Positions 8,737 through 20,739 of a stretch of 64,000 bases of DNA are shown piece after piece (position 1 is the first letter of the stretch; each line of letters opens with the position of its first letter). The notes under the pieces were generated by a model. That model worked only from the letters and a program-made list of their open reading frames with translations. It was not told the DNA's origin and searched no databases. The stretch is taken from the NCBI GenBank assembly GCA_040751755.1, contig JBFMHC010000050.1:1-64000 (forward strand), in the 5' to 3' direction. This DNA is from PFJX01 sp040751755 (GTDB taxonomy: Bacteria > Pseudomonadota > Gammaproteobacteria > Burkholderiales > Thiobacillaceae). Position numbers and translations under genes: made by a program.

Positions 8737-9198
8737 TTAGAACGGGATGTCGTCGTCCGGCATGCCGGCGAAACCGCCGCTGTCCGCCGGCTTGGCGGGC
8801 TTGCCGGCGCGCGGCGGCGGCGCGTCGTCCATGGGGCCGCTGTCGTAATCCGCCACACCGCCGCCGCCACGGCCGCCCAGCATCTGCATGCGGTCGCCGC
8901 GGATCTCGGTGGTGTAGCGGTCGTTGCCGTCCTTGTCCTGCCACTTGCGGGTGCGCAGACTGCCCTCGACGTAGACCTGGCTGCCCTTCTTCAGGTACTG
9001 GCCGCAGATCTCGGCGGTCTTGCCGAAGAACGCCACCGAGTGCCATTCGGTGGTCTCCTGCATCTCGCCGTTGCGGTCCTTGAACTTGTCGGTGGTGGCG
9101 ATGCGCAGGTTGGCGACCGCGTCGCCGCTGGGCATGTAGCGCACCTCGGGGTCGCGCCCCAGGTTGCCGATGATGATGACCTTGTTCACGGATGCCAT
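8737..9198 (-). CDS. ssb: Single-stranded DNA-binding protein
   Basis: Binds single-stranded DNA in replication, recombination and repair. The 153-residue protein has the OB-fold domain (MASVNKVIIIGNLGRDPEVR at the start, residues 1-110), a Gly/Pro-rich linker, and the acidic tip DDDIPF that recruits partner proteins. It is followed by a strong terminator. The gene order MFS-ssb, divergent from uvrA, is typical of betaproteobacteria. Confidence 0.98.
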   Translation of the reverse strand: MASVNKVIIIGNLGRDPEVRYMPSGDAVANLRIATTDKFKDRNGEMQETTEWHSVAFFGKTAEICGQYLKKGSQVYVEGSLRTRKWQDKDGNDRYTTEIRGDRMQMLGGRGGGGVADYDSGPMDDAPPPRAGKPAKPADSGGFAGMPDDDIPF

Positions 9199-9267
9199 GG
9201 CGTCTTCCTCTTGCTGCGTGCTGTTGGGTTCATGGGAATCGGCGAAGCATAACCGAAATGCGCCGCG

Positions 9268-10659
9268 TCACGCCTGCCCCCCCTTGTGCCCCAGGAGCTG
9301 GCGCACGCCCTCCTCGTCCCAGCCCATCTGGCTGACCTTGAGCAGCACCGAGCCCTCCTCGGCCAGCACCGTCACCGCTTCCACGCCGGCGAACACCACC
9401 AGGTTGGCGGAGAGGGCCTGCGCCTCGGCGGCATTCAGGCGGCCGACGTGGAACATCTGCGTCTTCACGCGCGGCGGCGGCGTCATGCCCAGGGCCAGCA
9501 CCAGCCAGACCGCCATGAGCCCGCCACAGAACAGGAACACGGCGAAGAAGCCCTGGTGCTGCGCCAGCCAGCCGCCCACCGCGCCGCCGAAGAACAGGCC
9601 CAGGGCCTGCGAGGTGTTGTAGACGCCCATGGCGGTACCCTTGGCCTCGGGCGGGGCGATCTTGGAGATCAGGGAAGGCAGGGTCGCCTCCAGCACGTTG
9701 AAGGCGACGAAATACGCGAACAGGGCCGCGACGATGCCCCAGAAGGCATGCATGGACAGGGCCAGTCCCAGCTGCGCCGCCACCATGAGGGCGATGGCGG
9801 CGACGAACACCCGCTTCAGCTCGCCGCGCTTCTCGCCATAGATGATCGCCGGCACCATCAGGGCCAGGGCGCCGAGCAGGACCGGCAGATAGACCTGCCA
9901 GTGGTGCTGCGCGTCCAGCCCGCCTGCCTGCACCAGTGCGAAGGGCACCACGGTGAACATCGCCATCTGCGCCGCGTGCAGGGCGAAGATGCCCCAGTTC
10001 AGGCGCAGCAGCTCGCCGTGGCGCAGCACATCCCTGAGGCGCGCCGGGTTGGCCTGGGCGTCGGAGTGGAAGGCGCTGTGGCCGGGGTCGGGCGTCACGA
10101 ACTTCACCACCAGGATGGCGAGCAGCGACAGCACGCCGGTGAGTGCGAACATGCCCGGCACGCCGATCCAGCGGTAGATGGCCGGGCCGGCGGCCAGCGA
10201 GAAGGCGAAGGACAGGCCGATGGTGCTGCCGATCATGGCCATCGCCTGGGTGCGCTTCTCCTCGCGCGTGAGGTCGGCGAGCAACGCCGAGACCGCCGCC
10301 GAGATCGCCCCCGCGCCTTGCAGGGCGCGGCCCAGCAGGACGCCCATGAGGCTGTCCGCCGAGGCGGCGAGGAAACTGCCGAGGGCGAAGATCAACAGGC
10401 CGGCGATGATCACCGGCTTGCGCCCGAGGCGGTCCGAGGCCATGCCGAAGGGGATCATCAGGATCGCCTGGGTGAGGCCGTAGATGCCCAGGGTCAGGCC
10501 CACCAGGGTGTGGTCCTCGCCGCCGGGCAGGGTCTTCGCGTAGAGGGCGAACACCGGCAGGATGAGGAACATGCCGAGCATGCGCAGGCCGAAGATGCCG
10601 GCCAGGGACACGGCGGCGCGGCGTTCGGAAGGTAATAGCGGATTCTTGTCGGTAGCCAC
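9268..10659 (-). CDS. MFS transporter, YajR-like, with C-terminal YAM-type domain
   Basis: A 463-residue major facilitator protein with about 12 hydrophobic segments. The loop 2-3 signature GMASDRLGRKP and motif GRALQGAGAISAA are visible. After the last helix (about residue 385) there is a roughly 70-residue soluble tail, containing LVVFAGVEAVTVLAEEG, that resembles the ferredoxin-like YAM domain of E. coli YajR. The substrate is unknown; an efflux role is inferred from the family. The start is GTG. It diverges from uvrA across 71 bases and is followed by ssb 69 bases downstream. Confidence 0.85.
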   Translation of the reverse strand: MATDKNPLLPSERRAAVSLAGIFGLRMLGMFLILPVFALYAKTLPGGEDHTLVGLTLGIYGLTQAILMIPFGMASDRLGRKPVIIAGLLIFALGSFLAASADSLMGVLLGRALQGAGAISAAVSALLADLTREEKRTQAMAMIGSTIGLSFAFSLAAGPAIYRWIGVPGMFALTGVLSLLAILVVKFVTPDPGHSAFHSDAQANPARLRDVLRHGELLRLNWGIFALHAAQMAMFTVVPFALVQAGGLDAQHHWQVYLPVLLGALALMVPAIIYGEKRGELKRVFVAAIALMVAAQLGLALSMHAFWGIVAALFAYFVAFNVLEATLPSLISKIAPPEAKGTAMGVYNTSQALGLFFGGAVGGWLAQHQGFFAVFLFCGGLMAVWLVLALGMTPPPRVKTQMFHVGRLNAAEAQALSANLVVFAGVEAVTVLAEEGSVLLKVSQMGWDEEGVRQLLGHKGGQA

Positions 10660-10730
10660 GAGGGTCTATGTTTGAGGCGGGCAACGAAAGGCCCGTAATA
10701 TTAGCCGTTTACTGATACACGCCCAGCCCC

Positions 10731-13547
<2,817 letters not shown>

Positions 13548-13550
13548 GCC

Positions 13551-14408
13551 ATGCGCCCGCAGGAACTCGTCGACGAAGTCCAGAACCTGTTCAGCCTGCC
13601 CGACGTGGCGCTGCGCCTGAATGAACTGGTCGGCCACCCGGACACCACCAACAAGCAGATCGTCGAGGTCCTGCAACTGGACGCCGGCCTCGCCGCCACC
13701 GTGCTGCGCCTCGCCAACAGCGCCTGGTACGGCCTGCCGAAGAAGGTCGACACCCTCTCGCGCGCCATCACCCTGATCGGCCACGGCGCCCTGCGCGACC
13801 TGGTGCTCGCCGCCGCCTTCATCAAGCGCTTCCAGGGCATCCCCGGCGAGTTCGTCAACATGAAGACCTTCTGGGACAACAGCGTCGCCTGCGGCGTGGT
13901 GGCGCGCAACCTGTCGCGCCGCTGCCGCCTGCACGAGAGCGAGCAGATGTTCCTCGCCGGCCTGCTGCACAAGATCGGCCGCCTGGTGTTCTTCGAGGCC
14001 CGCCCGGTGCAGTACCGCGAGGTGCTGGCGCGCGCCAGCGACAGCAGCGAGACCGCCATCGTCACCGCGGAGCGCCAGGTGTTCGGCTACTGCTACGCGG
14101 AACTGGGCGGCGCCCTGCTGAAGAACTGGCAGCTGCCGCCCATCCTCCAGAACGTCGTCGCCAATCAGCTCAACAGCCACGCCCGCACCGACTACCCGCG
14201 CGAACGCGCGATCCTGCAGGTGGCGGGAGACATGGCACACTTCCTCTCGCCGGACATCAAGATCGGCCCCGGCGAGGTGCGCTACGCGCCGGCCTTCGAG
14301 GACGTGGTGTGGATGGACCTCGGCATCGCCGCCGAGGAACTCGTCGAGGTGACCGACGTCTCCCTGATCCAGACCTACGAGCTGATCGAGATCATCAACC
14401 CGCGCTAA
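13551..14408 (+). CDS. HDOD domain protein
   Basis: A 285-residue protein whose residues about 10-205 form an HDOD domain, a catalytically inactive relative of HD phosphohydrolases used in signalling. Family features seen are LPDVALRLNELV, the run LLRLANSAWYGLP-like (VLRLANSAWYG) and LAGLLHKIGRLVF. No second output or GGDEF domain is present. It starts three bases after uvrA with AAGGGG ahead of the ATG, so it is probably translated from the same transcript. Its role is not known; family members act in stress, motility or cell-cycle signalling. Confidence 0.9.
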   Translation: MRPQELVDEVQNLFSLPDVALRLNELVGHPDTTNKQIVEVLQLDAGLAATVLRLANSAWYGLPKKVDTLSRAITLIGHGALRDLVLAAAFIKRFQGIPGEFVNMKTFWDNSVACGVVARNLSRRCRLHESEQMFLAGLLHKIGRLVFFEARPVQYREVLARASDSSETAIVTAERQVFGYCYAELGGALLKNWQLPPILQNVVANQLNSHARTDYPRERAILQVAGDMAHFLSPDIKIGPGEVRYAPAFEDVVWMDLGIAAEELVEVTDVSLIQTYELIEIINPR

Positions 14409-14463
14409 TCGGGTAACCTTGCGCGATTCCCCAAGGACGATTCAAACAGGACGCCGAGCCATC

Positions 14464-15033
14464 ATGTTGCTCATGATCGACAACTACGACTCCTTCACCT
14501 ACAACCTCGTGCAGTATTTCGGCGAGCTCGGCGAGGACGTGCGGGTGGTCCGCAACGACGAGATCGCAATCGAAGAGATCGCGGCCATGCGCCCTGACCG
14601 CATCGTCATCTCCCCCGGCCCCTGCACCCCCACCGAGGCGGGCATCTCGGTGCCGGTGATCAAGGAATTCGCGGGCCGGATTCCCCTGCTCGGCGTGTGC
14701 CTCGGCCACCAGAGCATCGGCCAGGCCTTCGGCGGCAGGATCGTGCACGCCAAGCAGCTCATGCACGGCAAGACCTCGCCCATCTTCCACAACGACGTGG
14801 GCGTGTTCCGCGGCCTGCCCAACCCATTCACCGCCACCCGCTATCACTCCCTGGTGATCGAGCGCGAGAGCATCCCGGACTGCCTGGAGATCACCGCCTG
14901 GACCGAGGATGGCGAGATCATGGGCGTGCGCCACAAGACCCTGGCGGTCGAGGGCGTGCAGTTCCACCCCGAATCCATCCTCACCGAGCACGGCCACCAG
15001 CTGCTGAAGAACTTTCTGACCGACAAACGCTGA
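14464..15033 (+). CDS. trpG: Anthranilate synthase component II (glutamine amidotransferase)
   Basis: Supplies ammonia from glutamine to anthranilate synthase (TrpE), the first step of tryptophan synthesis; many TrpG/PabA proteins also serve aminodeoxychorismate synthase for folate. The 189-residue protein starts MLLMIDNYDSFTYN, with the nucleophile Cys79 in LLGVCLGHQ and the catalytic His/Glu in FHPES near residue 168. A longer frame upstream exists, but this start matches the family. trpE is not next to it: the upstream neighbour is the HDOD gene. It is followed by a palindromic repeat and then trpD. Confidence 0.95.
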   Translation: MLLMIDNYDSFTYNLVQYFGELGEDVRVVRNDEIAIEEIAAMRPDRIVISPGPCTPTEAGISVPVIKEFAGRIPLLGVCLGHQSIGQAFGGRIVHAKQLMHGKTSPIFHNDVGVFRGLPNPFTATRYHSLVIERESIPDCLEITAWTEDGEIMGVRHKTLAVEGVQFHPESILTEHGHQLLKNFLTDKR

Positions 15034-15039
15034 CCCCCA

Positions 15040-15098
15040 CCGCCATCCCCGCGCAGGCGGGAATCCAGGCTGGGTTCCCGCCTGCGCGGGAACGGCGG
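15040..15098. repeat. Palindromic intergenic repeat (REP-like)
   Basis: Perfect 16-bp arms CCCGCGCAGGCGGGAA (15048-15063) and its complement (15075-15090) flank an 11-base loop, with further pairing of CCGCC (15040-15044) with GGCGG (15094-15098). The core GCGCAGGCGGGAATCCAG resembles a dispersed repeat seen in many proteobacterial genomes. It fills the gap between trpG and trpD. No second copy is visible in this window. Confidence 0.85.
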
Positions 15099-15118
15099 CC
15101 TCCCCCGAAAGCGCCACC

Positions 15119-16135
<1,017 letters not shown>

Positions 16136-16149
16136 ACCCCGGCAGCCCC

Positions 16150-16419
16150 ATGTCGCTCCCCGCCATGGACCTCCTGGGCTACGCCGCCGCGGCGCTCACC
16201 ACCGCGTCCTTCGTGCCGCAGGCGCTGAAGTCGTGGAGCACGCGCGACCTCTCCGGCGTTTCGCTCTCCATGTACGCCCTCTTCACCCTCGGCGTGGCCT
16301 TGTGGATGCTCTACGGCCTGGCCATCGGCAGTTGGCCGGTGATCCTCGCCAACGCCGTCACCCTCGCCCTCGCCGGCACCGTCCTGGTGTTGAAGCTGCG
16401 CCACCGCGAGGGCGGCTAA
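16150..16419 (+). CDS. SemiSWEET-type small sugar transporter (PQ-loop)
   Basis: An 89-residue protein of three hydrophobic helices with FVPQALKSWSTRD after helix 1, the PQ motif of the MtN3/SWEET superfamily, and SLSMYALFTLGVALWMLYG in helix 2. Bacterial SemiSWEETs dimerise to make a sugar uniporter. An alternative start five codons in (MDLLGY) is possible. The substrate cannot be told. It is in line with trpD and overlaps the convergent phosphatase gene by four bases at the 3' ends. Confidence 0.88.
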   Translation: MSLPAMDLLGYAAAALTTASFVPQALKSWSTRDLSGVSLSMYALFTLGVALWMLYGLAIGSWPVILANAVTLALAGTVLVLKLRHREGG

Positions 16420-16970
16420 ACCCCCTCCGCCGGCGGCCAGTCCAGCACCACCCAGGCGCAGTTGCCCAGCGCCTCCCGCACCGCCACCTCCGGGTCTAAC
16501 CCTGCCGCCGCGCGCGCGGCCTGGATGGGGTTCTCGTGCGAGACGACGAGAATCGTGGCCGCGCCATGCCGTTTCGCCGCCGCGTCGAGGAAGGCCCGCA
16601 CGCGCGCCATCTGCTCGCGGAACGACTCGCCATGCGGCGGCTTGATGTTGACGGGGTCGGGCCTGACCAGGCCGTTGAATGCCTCCACCGGCCGACCGTC
16701 CAGGCCGGAGTGCCGTTCGTCGATGCGCGCGTCGACGCTGACCGGCACCGGCCTGCGCCACACTTCGAGCATGGCCTCGGCGGTCTCGCGGGTGCGCGCG
16801 TGCCGCGAGACGTAGACGTGCGCGAACGCTATCCCCGCCAATTCCCCGGCCGCCGCCCGCGCCTGGGCAAGACCCAGGGACGTGAGGTGATGCACGTGCG
16901 CGGGATCGTCGCTGATCACCCCGGCGACGTTGGCCTCGCTCTGCCCGTGACGCAGCAGATAGACGCGCAT
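16416..16970 (-). CDS. Histidine phosphatase family protein
   Basis: A 184-residue member of the phosphoglycerate-mutase-like histidine phosphatases. It opens MRVYLLRHGQSEAN with the RHG catalytic motif at residues 7-9, has the second Arg in SRHARTRETAE, the Glu in IDERHSG and the second catalytic His in VVSHENP. The substrate is unknown; family members act on phosphosugars, phosphoproteins or cofactor intermediates. It follows the unknown 386-residue gene by seven bases and is probably translated from the same message. Confidence 0.88.
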   Translation of the reverse strand: MRVYLLRHGQSEANVAGVISDDPAHVHHLTSLGLAQARAAAGELAGIAFAHVYVSRHARTRETAEAMLEVWRRPVPVSVDARIDERHSGLDGRPVEAFNGLVRPDPVNIKPPHGESFREQMARVRAFLDAAAKRHGAATILVVSHENPIQAARAAAGLDPEVAVREALGNCAWVVLDWPPAEGV

Positions 16971-16977
16971 GCCGGGC

Positions 16978-18138
16978 TCAGGCGCCCCAGTAGGGGGTGG
17001 CGACCGGCTCGCCGAGGTCCGCCTCGACCAACCGGCGGCGCACCTCCAGCAGCCGTTCGATCAGGGCCGGTTCGGCCTGCGCGTAGGCATCGGCGTCGGG
17101 CACGCGCTTGACCACCACGCCGAGCAGCTCGGTGATGGCGTTGCCGATCGAGTTCTGGCTGATGGTGACGATCAGCTTGCCCGCGTCGTTGCGGTAGATG
17201 AGCTGCTTGAAGGCGGGCTGCCAGCGGATCGAGTTGGCGTACTTGGCGTCCTTGATGCAACGGTCGCGCACCATCTTCGCAGTCTTCAGCAGGTCGTTGT
17301 TGAACAGCAGCCGGTTCTCCACCAGATCGGGGAAGTAGATGTCGCGCGGCATCGGCGCGTTGCGCGTGGAGACCTGGCCGAAGAAGGTGCGGTAGAAGTC
17401 GATGAAGCCCTTGAGGAGGGTGTCGTATTCCTTCCAGAAGCGCGGTTCCTTGAGTGCCGCCGCGCCGCCGGTGACCTCCCAGCTCGGCAGCCCCTGGGGG
17501 TAGCCGGTGAGGGCGATCTTGCAGGAACCGGCCTGACAGGGCCGCAGGATCTCCAGGTCCAGCTCGTCGAAGAAGGCGCGGTAGACGTCGCGCATGTAGG
17601 CCTGGAACAGCGAGTGCTGGCCGCCGTCCGTGAGGTTGGGGTTGTCCAGGTCGGCCAGCGGCGCATCTCGCAACTGCGCCTTGTCGAAGACCATGAAGTG
17701 GTTGTGCAGCATGCGGATCGACGGCACGCCGGGCGAAGTCAGCGGCCAGGTCGCGTCCAGACTCGCCTCGCCGGCCAGCACCAGGGTCTCATCCGGGTCC
17801 GGGTACTGCTCCAGCATGAAGTCGAAGATGATCTGGTTCATGCGGTTCCAGACGTTCTTCACGTGGTCCGGCACCTGGGTACGGCGCACCGGCCGCCCGA
17901 GCGGGTCGAGGATGCGCTGCGAGGTGTTGTAGATGATGGAGGCATCGAACTCGTTGCTGTGGCCGATCGCCTTGCGGTACAGCAGCAACCCCTCCTGGTT
18001 CTGCAGCAGGCCGTTGTTGTGCACCAGGTCGGCGAGGTTCTCGACGCTGTTGAAGAACTCGTTGGGCTTCATGCCCTCGGGCACGTCGAGCGGAATCTGG
18101 CGGAAGGGGGTGACGATCTCGCGGGGGCCGGACTGCAT
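16978..18138 (-). CDS. Conserved protein of unknown function, 386 residues
   Basis: I do not recognise this family. It appears soluble, with no signal peptide. Visible features are an HNH triplet at residues 145-147 in a run RMLHNHFMVF, a CQAGSC pair near residue 205 and many conserved-looking aromatic blocks (FWKEYDTLLKGFIDFYRTFF, DIYFPDLVENRLLFNNDLL). Codon use is like its neighbours. It heads a two-gene unit with the histidine phosphatase and diverges from the cytochrome c/YeeE pair across 170 bases. A hydrolase or nucleotidyl-transfer role could be imagined from the His-rich run, but I would not assign one. Confidence 0.8.
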   Translation of the reverse strand: MQSGPREIVTPFRQIPLDVPEGMKPNEFFNSVENLADLVHNNGLLQNQEGLLLYRKAIGHSNEFDASIIYNTSQRILDPLGRPVRRTQVPDHVKNVWNRMNQIIFDFMLEQYPDPDETLVLAGEASLDATWPLTSPGVPSIRMLHNHFMVFDKAQLRDAPLADLDNPNLTDGGQHSLFQAYMRDVYRAFFDELDLEILRPCQAGSCKIALTGYPQGLPSWEVTGGAAALKEPRFWKEYDTLLKGFIDFYRTFFGQVSTRNAPMPRDIYFPDLVENRLLFNNDLLKTAKMVRDRCIKDAKYANSIRWQPAFKQLIYRNDAGKLIVTISQNSIGNAITELLGVVVKRVPDADAYAQAEPALIERLLEVRRRLVEADLGEPVATPYWGA

Positions 18139-18308
18139 GGGGATATACCTGTGAGGTTGAACGTGGTCATGAACTGGGTGATGCCCGCGGGAAGCTATCG
18201 CACTTTCTCAAACCCTGTCACCCCGACACTTGAGCAAAATCACGACGCATCGGGACCGCGATGCGGCGTTCACTTGGCGCACGCTTGCCTCACGCGAATC
18301 GTCGCCGC

Positions 18309-18704
18309 ATGCTGCAATTCGAGCAAAACCTCGCCCTAGGGTTGCTCGGCGGCCTGCTCGCGGCGTCGGGCCTGGGCCAGGCCTACGAAGGCAACTGGAA
18401 GCGCGGACACGTCTACTACCGCATGGTGTGCACCCCCTGCCACGCCAGCCAGGCGGGCGGGGCGATCGGCCCCAACACGCGCACGCGCGCGGAATGGCAG
18501 GCCTATCTGCAGGCGGACAGGCACGCCAGGGGCAAGGACAGCGTCATGCACTTCATGAGCCGGCCCTACCGGGCAGGCATCATGGCCAGCAACCGCGCGG
18601 CGGAGAAGTTCATCGACGTGCCGGAGCAGGAGCTGCGCGAAGACCTCAAGGCCTTCGTGCTGCGCAGCGCCAGGGACGGCGACGCGCCGACCGGCTGCCG
18701 CTGA
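18309..18704 (+). CDS. Periplasmic monohaem c-type cytochrome
   Basis: A 131-residue protein with an N-terminal signal-like hydrophobic stretch (about residues 8-24, ending GLGQAYEG) and one haem c motif CTPCH at residues 41-45. Met residues downstream (HFMSRPYRAGIM) could supply the sixth ligand. A frame 16 codons longer exists, but the chosen ATG puts the hydrophobic stretch at the N-terminus. It is 39 bases upstream of the YeeE/YedE transporter, so the two probably form an operon. Its electron partner is unknown. Confidence 0.82.
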   Translation: MLQFEQNLALGLLGGLLAASGLGQAYEGNWKRGHVYYRMVCTPCHASQAGGAIGPNTRTRAEWQAYLQADRHARGKDSVMHFMSRPYRAGIMASNRAAEKFIDVPEQELREDLKAFVLRSARDGDAPTGCR

Positions 18705-18743
18705 GCCGCGGGGAACGCGACGACCGGCGTCAAGGAGTCCGTC

Positions 18744-19985
18744 ATGGGCAAAGTTGACCCCAGCGTTTGGCGCAACGGCCTGAAGGCCGACTACGAGCGG
18801 GCGTTCGTCACCCCGTGGTCGCCCTATGTCGGCGCGCTGCTCCTGGTCATGGTGGTGTTCGCGGCAATGGTGGGCGGACTGTTCTGGGGCGTGTTCGGCG
18901 GCATCAAGCTGTGGGGCGACTGGTTCAACCAGCTGATCGGCCTGGATGGCCTGCTCGGCACGCCGCAAGGCCTGGAATCGCCGCTCATGCACCGAATCTC
19001 GCTCATGGACATCACGCTGGTGCTCGGCGCATTCGCCGCCGCCCTTCTGTCGCGCCAGTTCGCGGTCAATCGCCCGCCGCCGCTCGAATACCTGTGGGGC
19101 GCCCTCGGCGGCCTCCTCATGGGGATAGGCGCCACCCTCGCGGGCGGCTGCACGGTGGGCGGCTTCCTCGTCCCCGCCCTGCATGCCTCGCCGGCCGGCA
19201 TGGCGATGTGGCTGGGGCTGGTCGCCGGCGCGGCCGTCGGCCTGAAGGCCCTGATGTGGACCATGGAACACATCACCTGGGGCACGCGGGCGCCGCCGGT
19301 CATCCAGGTGCCGCCGCGCCTGCAGCGGCTCTACCCGTGGCTGGGGCTGGGCATCGTCGCCGCCGTGCTCGCCTGGGCCAACGCATGGTACGGCGCGGGC
19401 GACGAGAAACTGGCGACGCGCGCCCTCATCGTCCCCGTCGGCTTCGCCATCGGCTTCGTCATGCACCGCTCCCGCTTCTGCGTCGCGCGCGCCATCCGCG
19501 AACCCTTCATGACCGGCGAGGGCGAGATGAGCAAGGCCGTGATCCTCGCCCTCGCACTGGGCATCCCGCTCGCGTCCCTGGCCTTCCAGGCCGGTCGGCT
19601 CGACCCCTTCATCGGCATCCCGCCGCGCTTCTGGCTCGGCTCCCTGCTGGGCGGCGCGGTCTTCGGCATCGGCATGGTCTTCGCCGGCGGTTGCGGCACG
19701 GGCTCGCTCTGGCGCATGGGCGAGGGGCATCTGAAGCTTTGGGTGGCCGTGTTCTTCTTCGCCTGGTCCGGTTCCACGGCCAGCGCGCTCATGCATCGTC
19801 TGGGCTGGACCGTGGCCGAGATGAACCTGGACCTGATCGAGGAAAGCGCGCTGGGCTACCAGGCCTATCTCCCCGCCATGCTGGGCGGCTGGGCCTGGAC
19901 CTACACCTGCGCGGGGGCGTTCCTGCTGCTGTGGTATCTGCTGGTGCGCTACAACGAGTCGACCGAGCGTTTCACGCTGTTCTAG
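18744..19985 (+). CDS. YeeE/YedE (TsuA-like) sulfur-compound transporter
   Basis: A 413-residue membrane protein with about ten helices and a duplicated architecture. The family's conserved cysteines are present: AGGCTVGGF (about residue 132), HRSRFCVAR (about 240) and AGGCGTGSLWR (about 315). In characterised relatives such cysteines pass thiosulfate through the membrane; others have been linked to selenium or sulfur trafficking. GGAG lies ahead of the ATG. It is preceded by a c-type cytochrome, which fits sulfur-oxidation physiology (inference). Confidence 0.9.
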   Translation: MGKVDPSVWRNGLKADYERAFVTPWSPYVGALLLVMVVFAAMVGGLFWGVFGGIKLWGDWFNQLIGLDGLLGTPQGLESPLMHRISLMDITLVLGAFAAALLSRQFAVNRPPPLEYLWGALGGLLMGIGATLAGGCTVGGFLVPALHASPAGMAMWLGLVAGAAVGLKALMWTMEHITWGTRAPPVIQVPPRLQRLYPWLGLGIVAAVLAWANAWYGAGDEKLATRALIVPVGFAIGFVMHRSRFCVARAIREPFMTGEGEMSKAVILALALGIPLASLAFQAGRLDPFIGIPPRFWLGSLLGGAVFGIGMVFAGGCGTGSLWRMGEGHLKLWVAVFFFAWSGSTASALMHRLGWTVAEMNLDLIEESALGYQAYLPAMLGGWAWTYTCAGAFLLLWYLLVRYNESTERFTLF

Positions 19986-20007
19986 ACACTCGCCTGGGCA
20001 AGCTGGT

Positions 20008-20083
20008 TGGCGCCCACGGCAGGAATCGAACCTGCGACCCTTCCCTTAGGAGGGGAATGCTCTATCCACTGAGCTACGTAGGC
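20008..20083 (-). tRNA. tRNA-Arg (anticodon CCT)
   Basis: A cloverleaf on the reverse strand with acceptor GCCTACG/CGTGGGC (one G-U pair), anticodon stem TTCCC/GGGAA around the loop CTCCTAA, T-arm GCAGGTTCGATTCCTGC and an encoded CCA. It reads AGG codons and stands alone between the YeeE gene and the receiver gene. Confidence 0.95.
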
Positions 20084-20121
20084 GGGTGGGCGATTCTAAC
20101 CCGGCAGTGTCCCGTGTGGCC

Positions 20122-20529
20122 TCATCCACGGCAGCAGTTGGCAAGGATTTCGTGCAGCTTGTCGAACTGGATGGGCTTCGACAGGTAGGCATCCATGCCG
20201 GCGTCGAAACAATTCTGCTCGTCCGTCTTCGAGGCATGCGCGGTCAGGGCGACGATGGTGAGGCGCCTGCCGCCGCCCTGTTCCCGTTCGCGTATGACGC
20301 GCGTGGCCATGTGTCCGTCCATCTCCGGCATCTGCACGTCCATGAGCACCAGGTCCGGCTGCATGGCCTGCGACATCTCCACCGCCTCCACCCCGTTATT
20401 GGCGAGGGTCACGCGGTGGCCGAAGCGCTCCAGGTATTTACAGAGGAGGCGCTGGTTGACCGGGTTGTCCTCCGCAACCAGGATGTTGAGGCTGCTTTCC
20501 GGCGTTTCCGCCGACGGCTGGGGTTCCAC
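20122..20529 (-). CDS. Single-domain response regulator (CheY-like receiver)
   Basis: A 135-residue protein made only of a receiver domain. The acidic pocket (E20, D21), the phospho-accepting D64 in LVLMDVQMPEMDG, T96 and K118 in YLSKPI are all present. The sequence AEDNPVNQRLL is of the kind found in receivers fused to hybrid histidine kinases. No kinase or output domain is nearby. The start is GTG with AGGAGAG upstream. The partner kinase and the output are unknown. Confidence 0.88.
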   Translation of the reverse strand: MEPQPSAETPESSLNILVAEDNPVNQRLLCKYLERFGHRVTLANNGVEAVEMSQAMQPDLVLMDVQMPEMDGHMATRVIREREQGGGRRLTIVALTAHASKTDEQNCFDAGMDAYLSKPIQFDKLHEILANCCRG

Positions 20530-20654
20530 TTGGACGCTCTCCTCTGATCTCGCTGGCGCAGGCGGCTTATTTCGTCTTCTAATGAATCAATGCTACCCCT
20601 TACCCCACCTAGTAAAAACACCTAGATGAGTAGGGAAATCGCGGGATTTCCGTC

Positions 20655-20682
20655 TTGCCACGATAGGGAACACACCCATAAT
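20655..20682 (+). promoter_or_regulatory. Predicted promoter of the DksA-like gene
   Basis: TTGCCA (20655-20660) and CATAAT (20677-20682) are separated by 16 bases in the 210-base divergent region, giving a leader of about 50 bases before the ATG at 20740. Confidence 0.45.
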
Positions 20683-20739
20683 GGAATACAGAAGTCCTCA
20701 ATTCCACATTCCCTTCGGCCCCTCTCCCGGCGGAACATC

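Noticed and set aside
10660..10730. Possible SOS (LexA) box between the MFS gene and uvrA
   Set aside because: A CTG...CAG pair is present (CTGATACACGCCCAG), but the spacing and inner bases do not fit CTGT-N8-ACAG.
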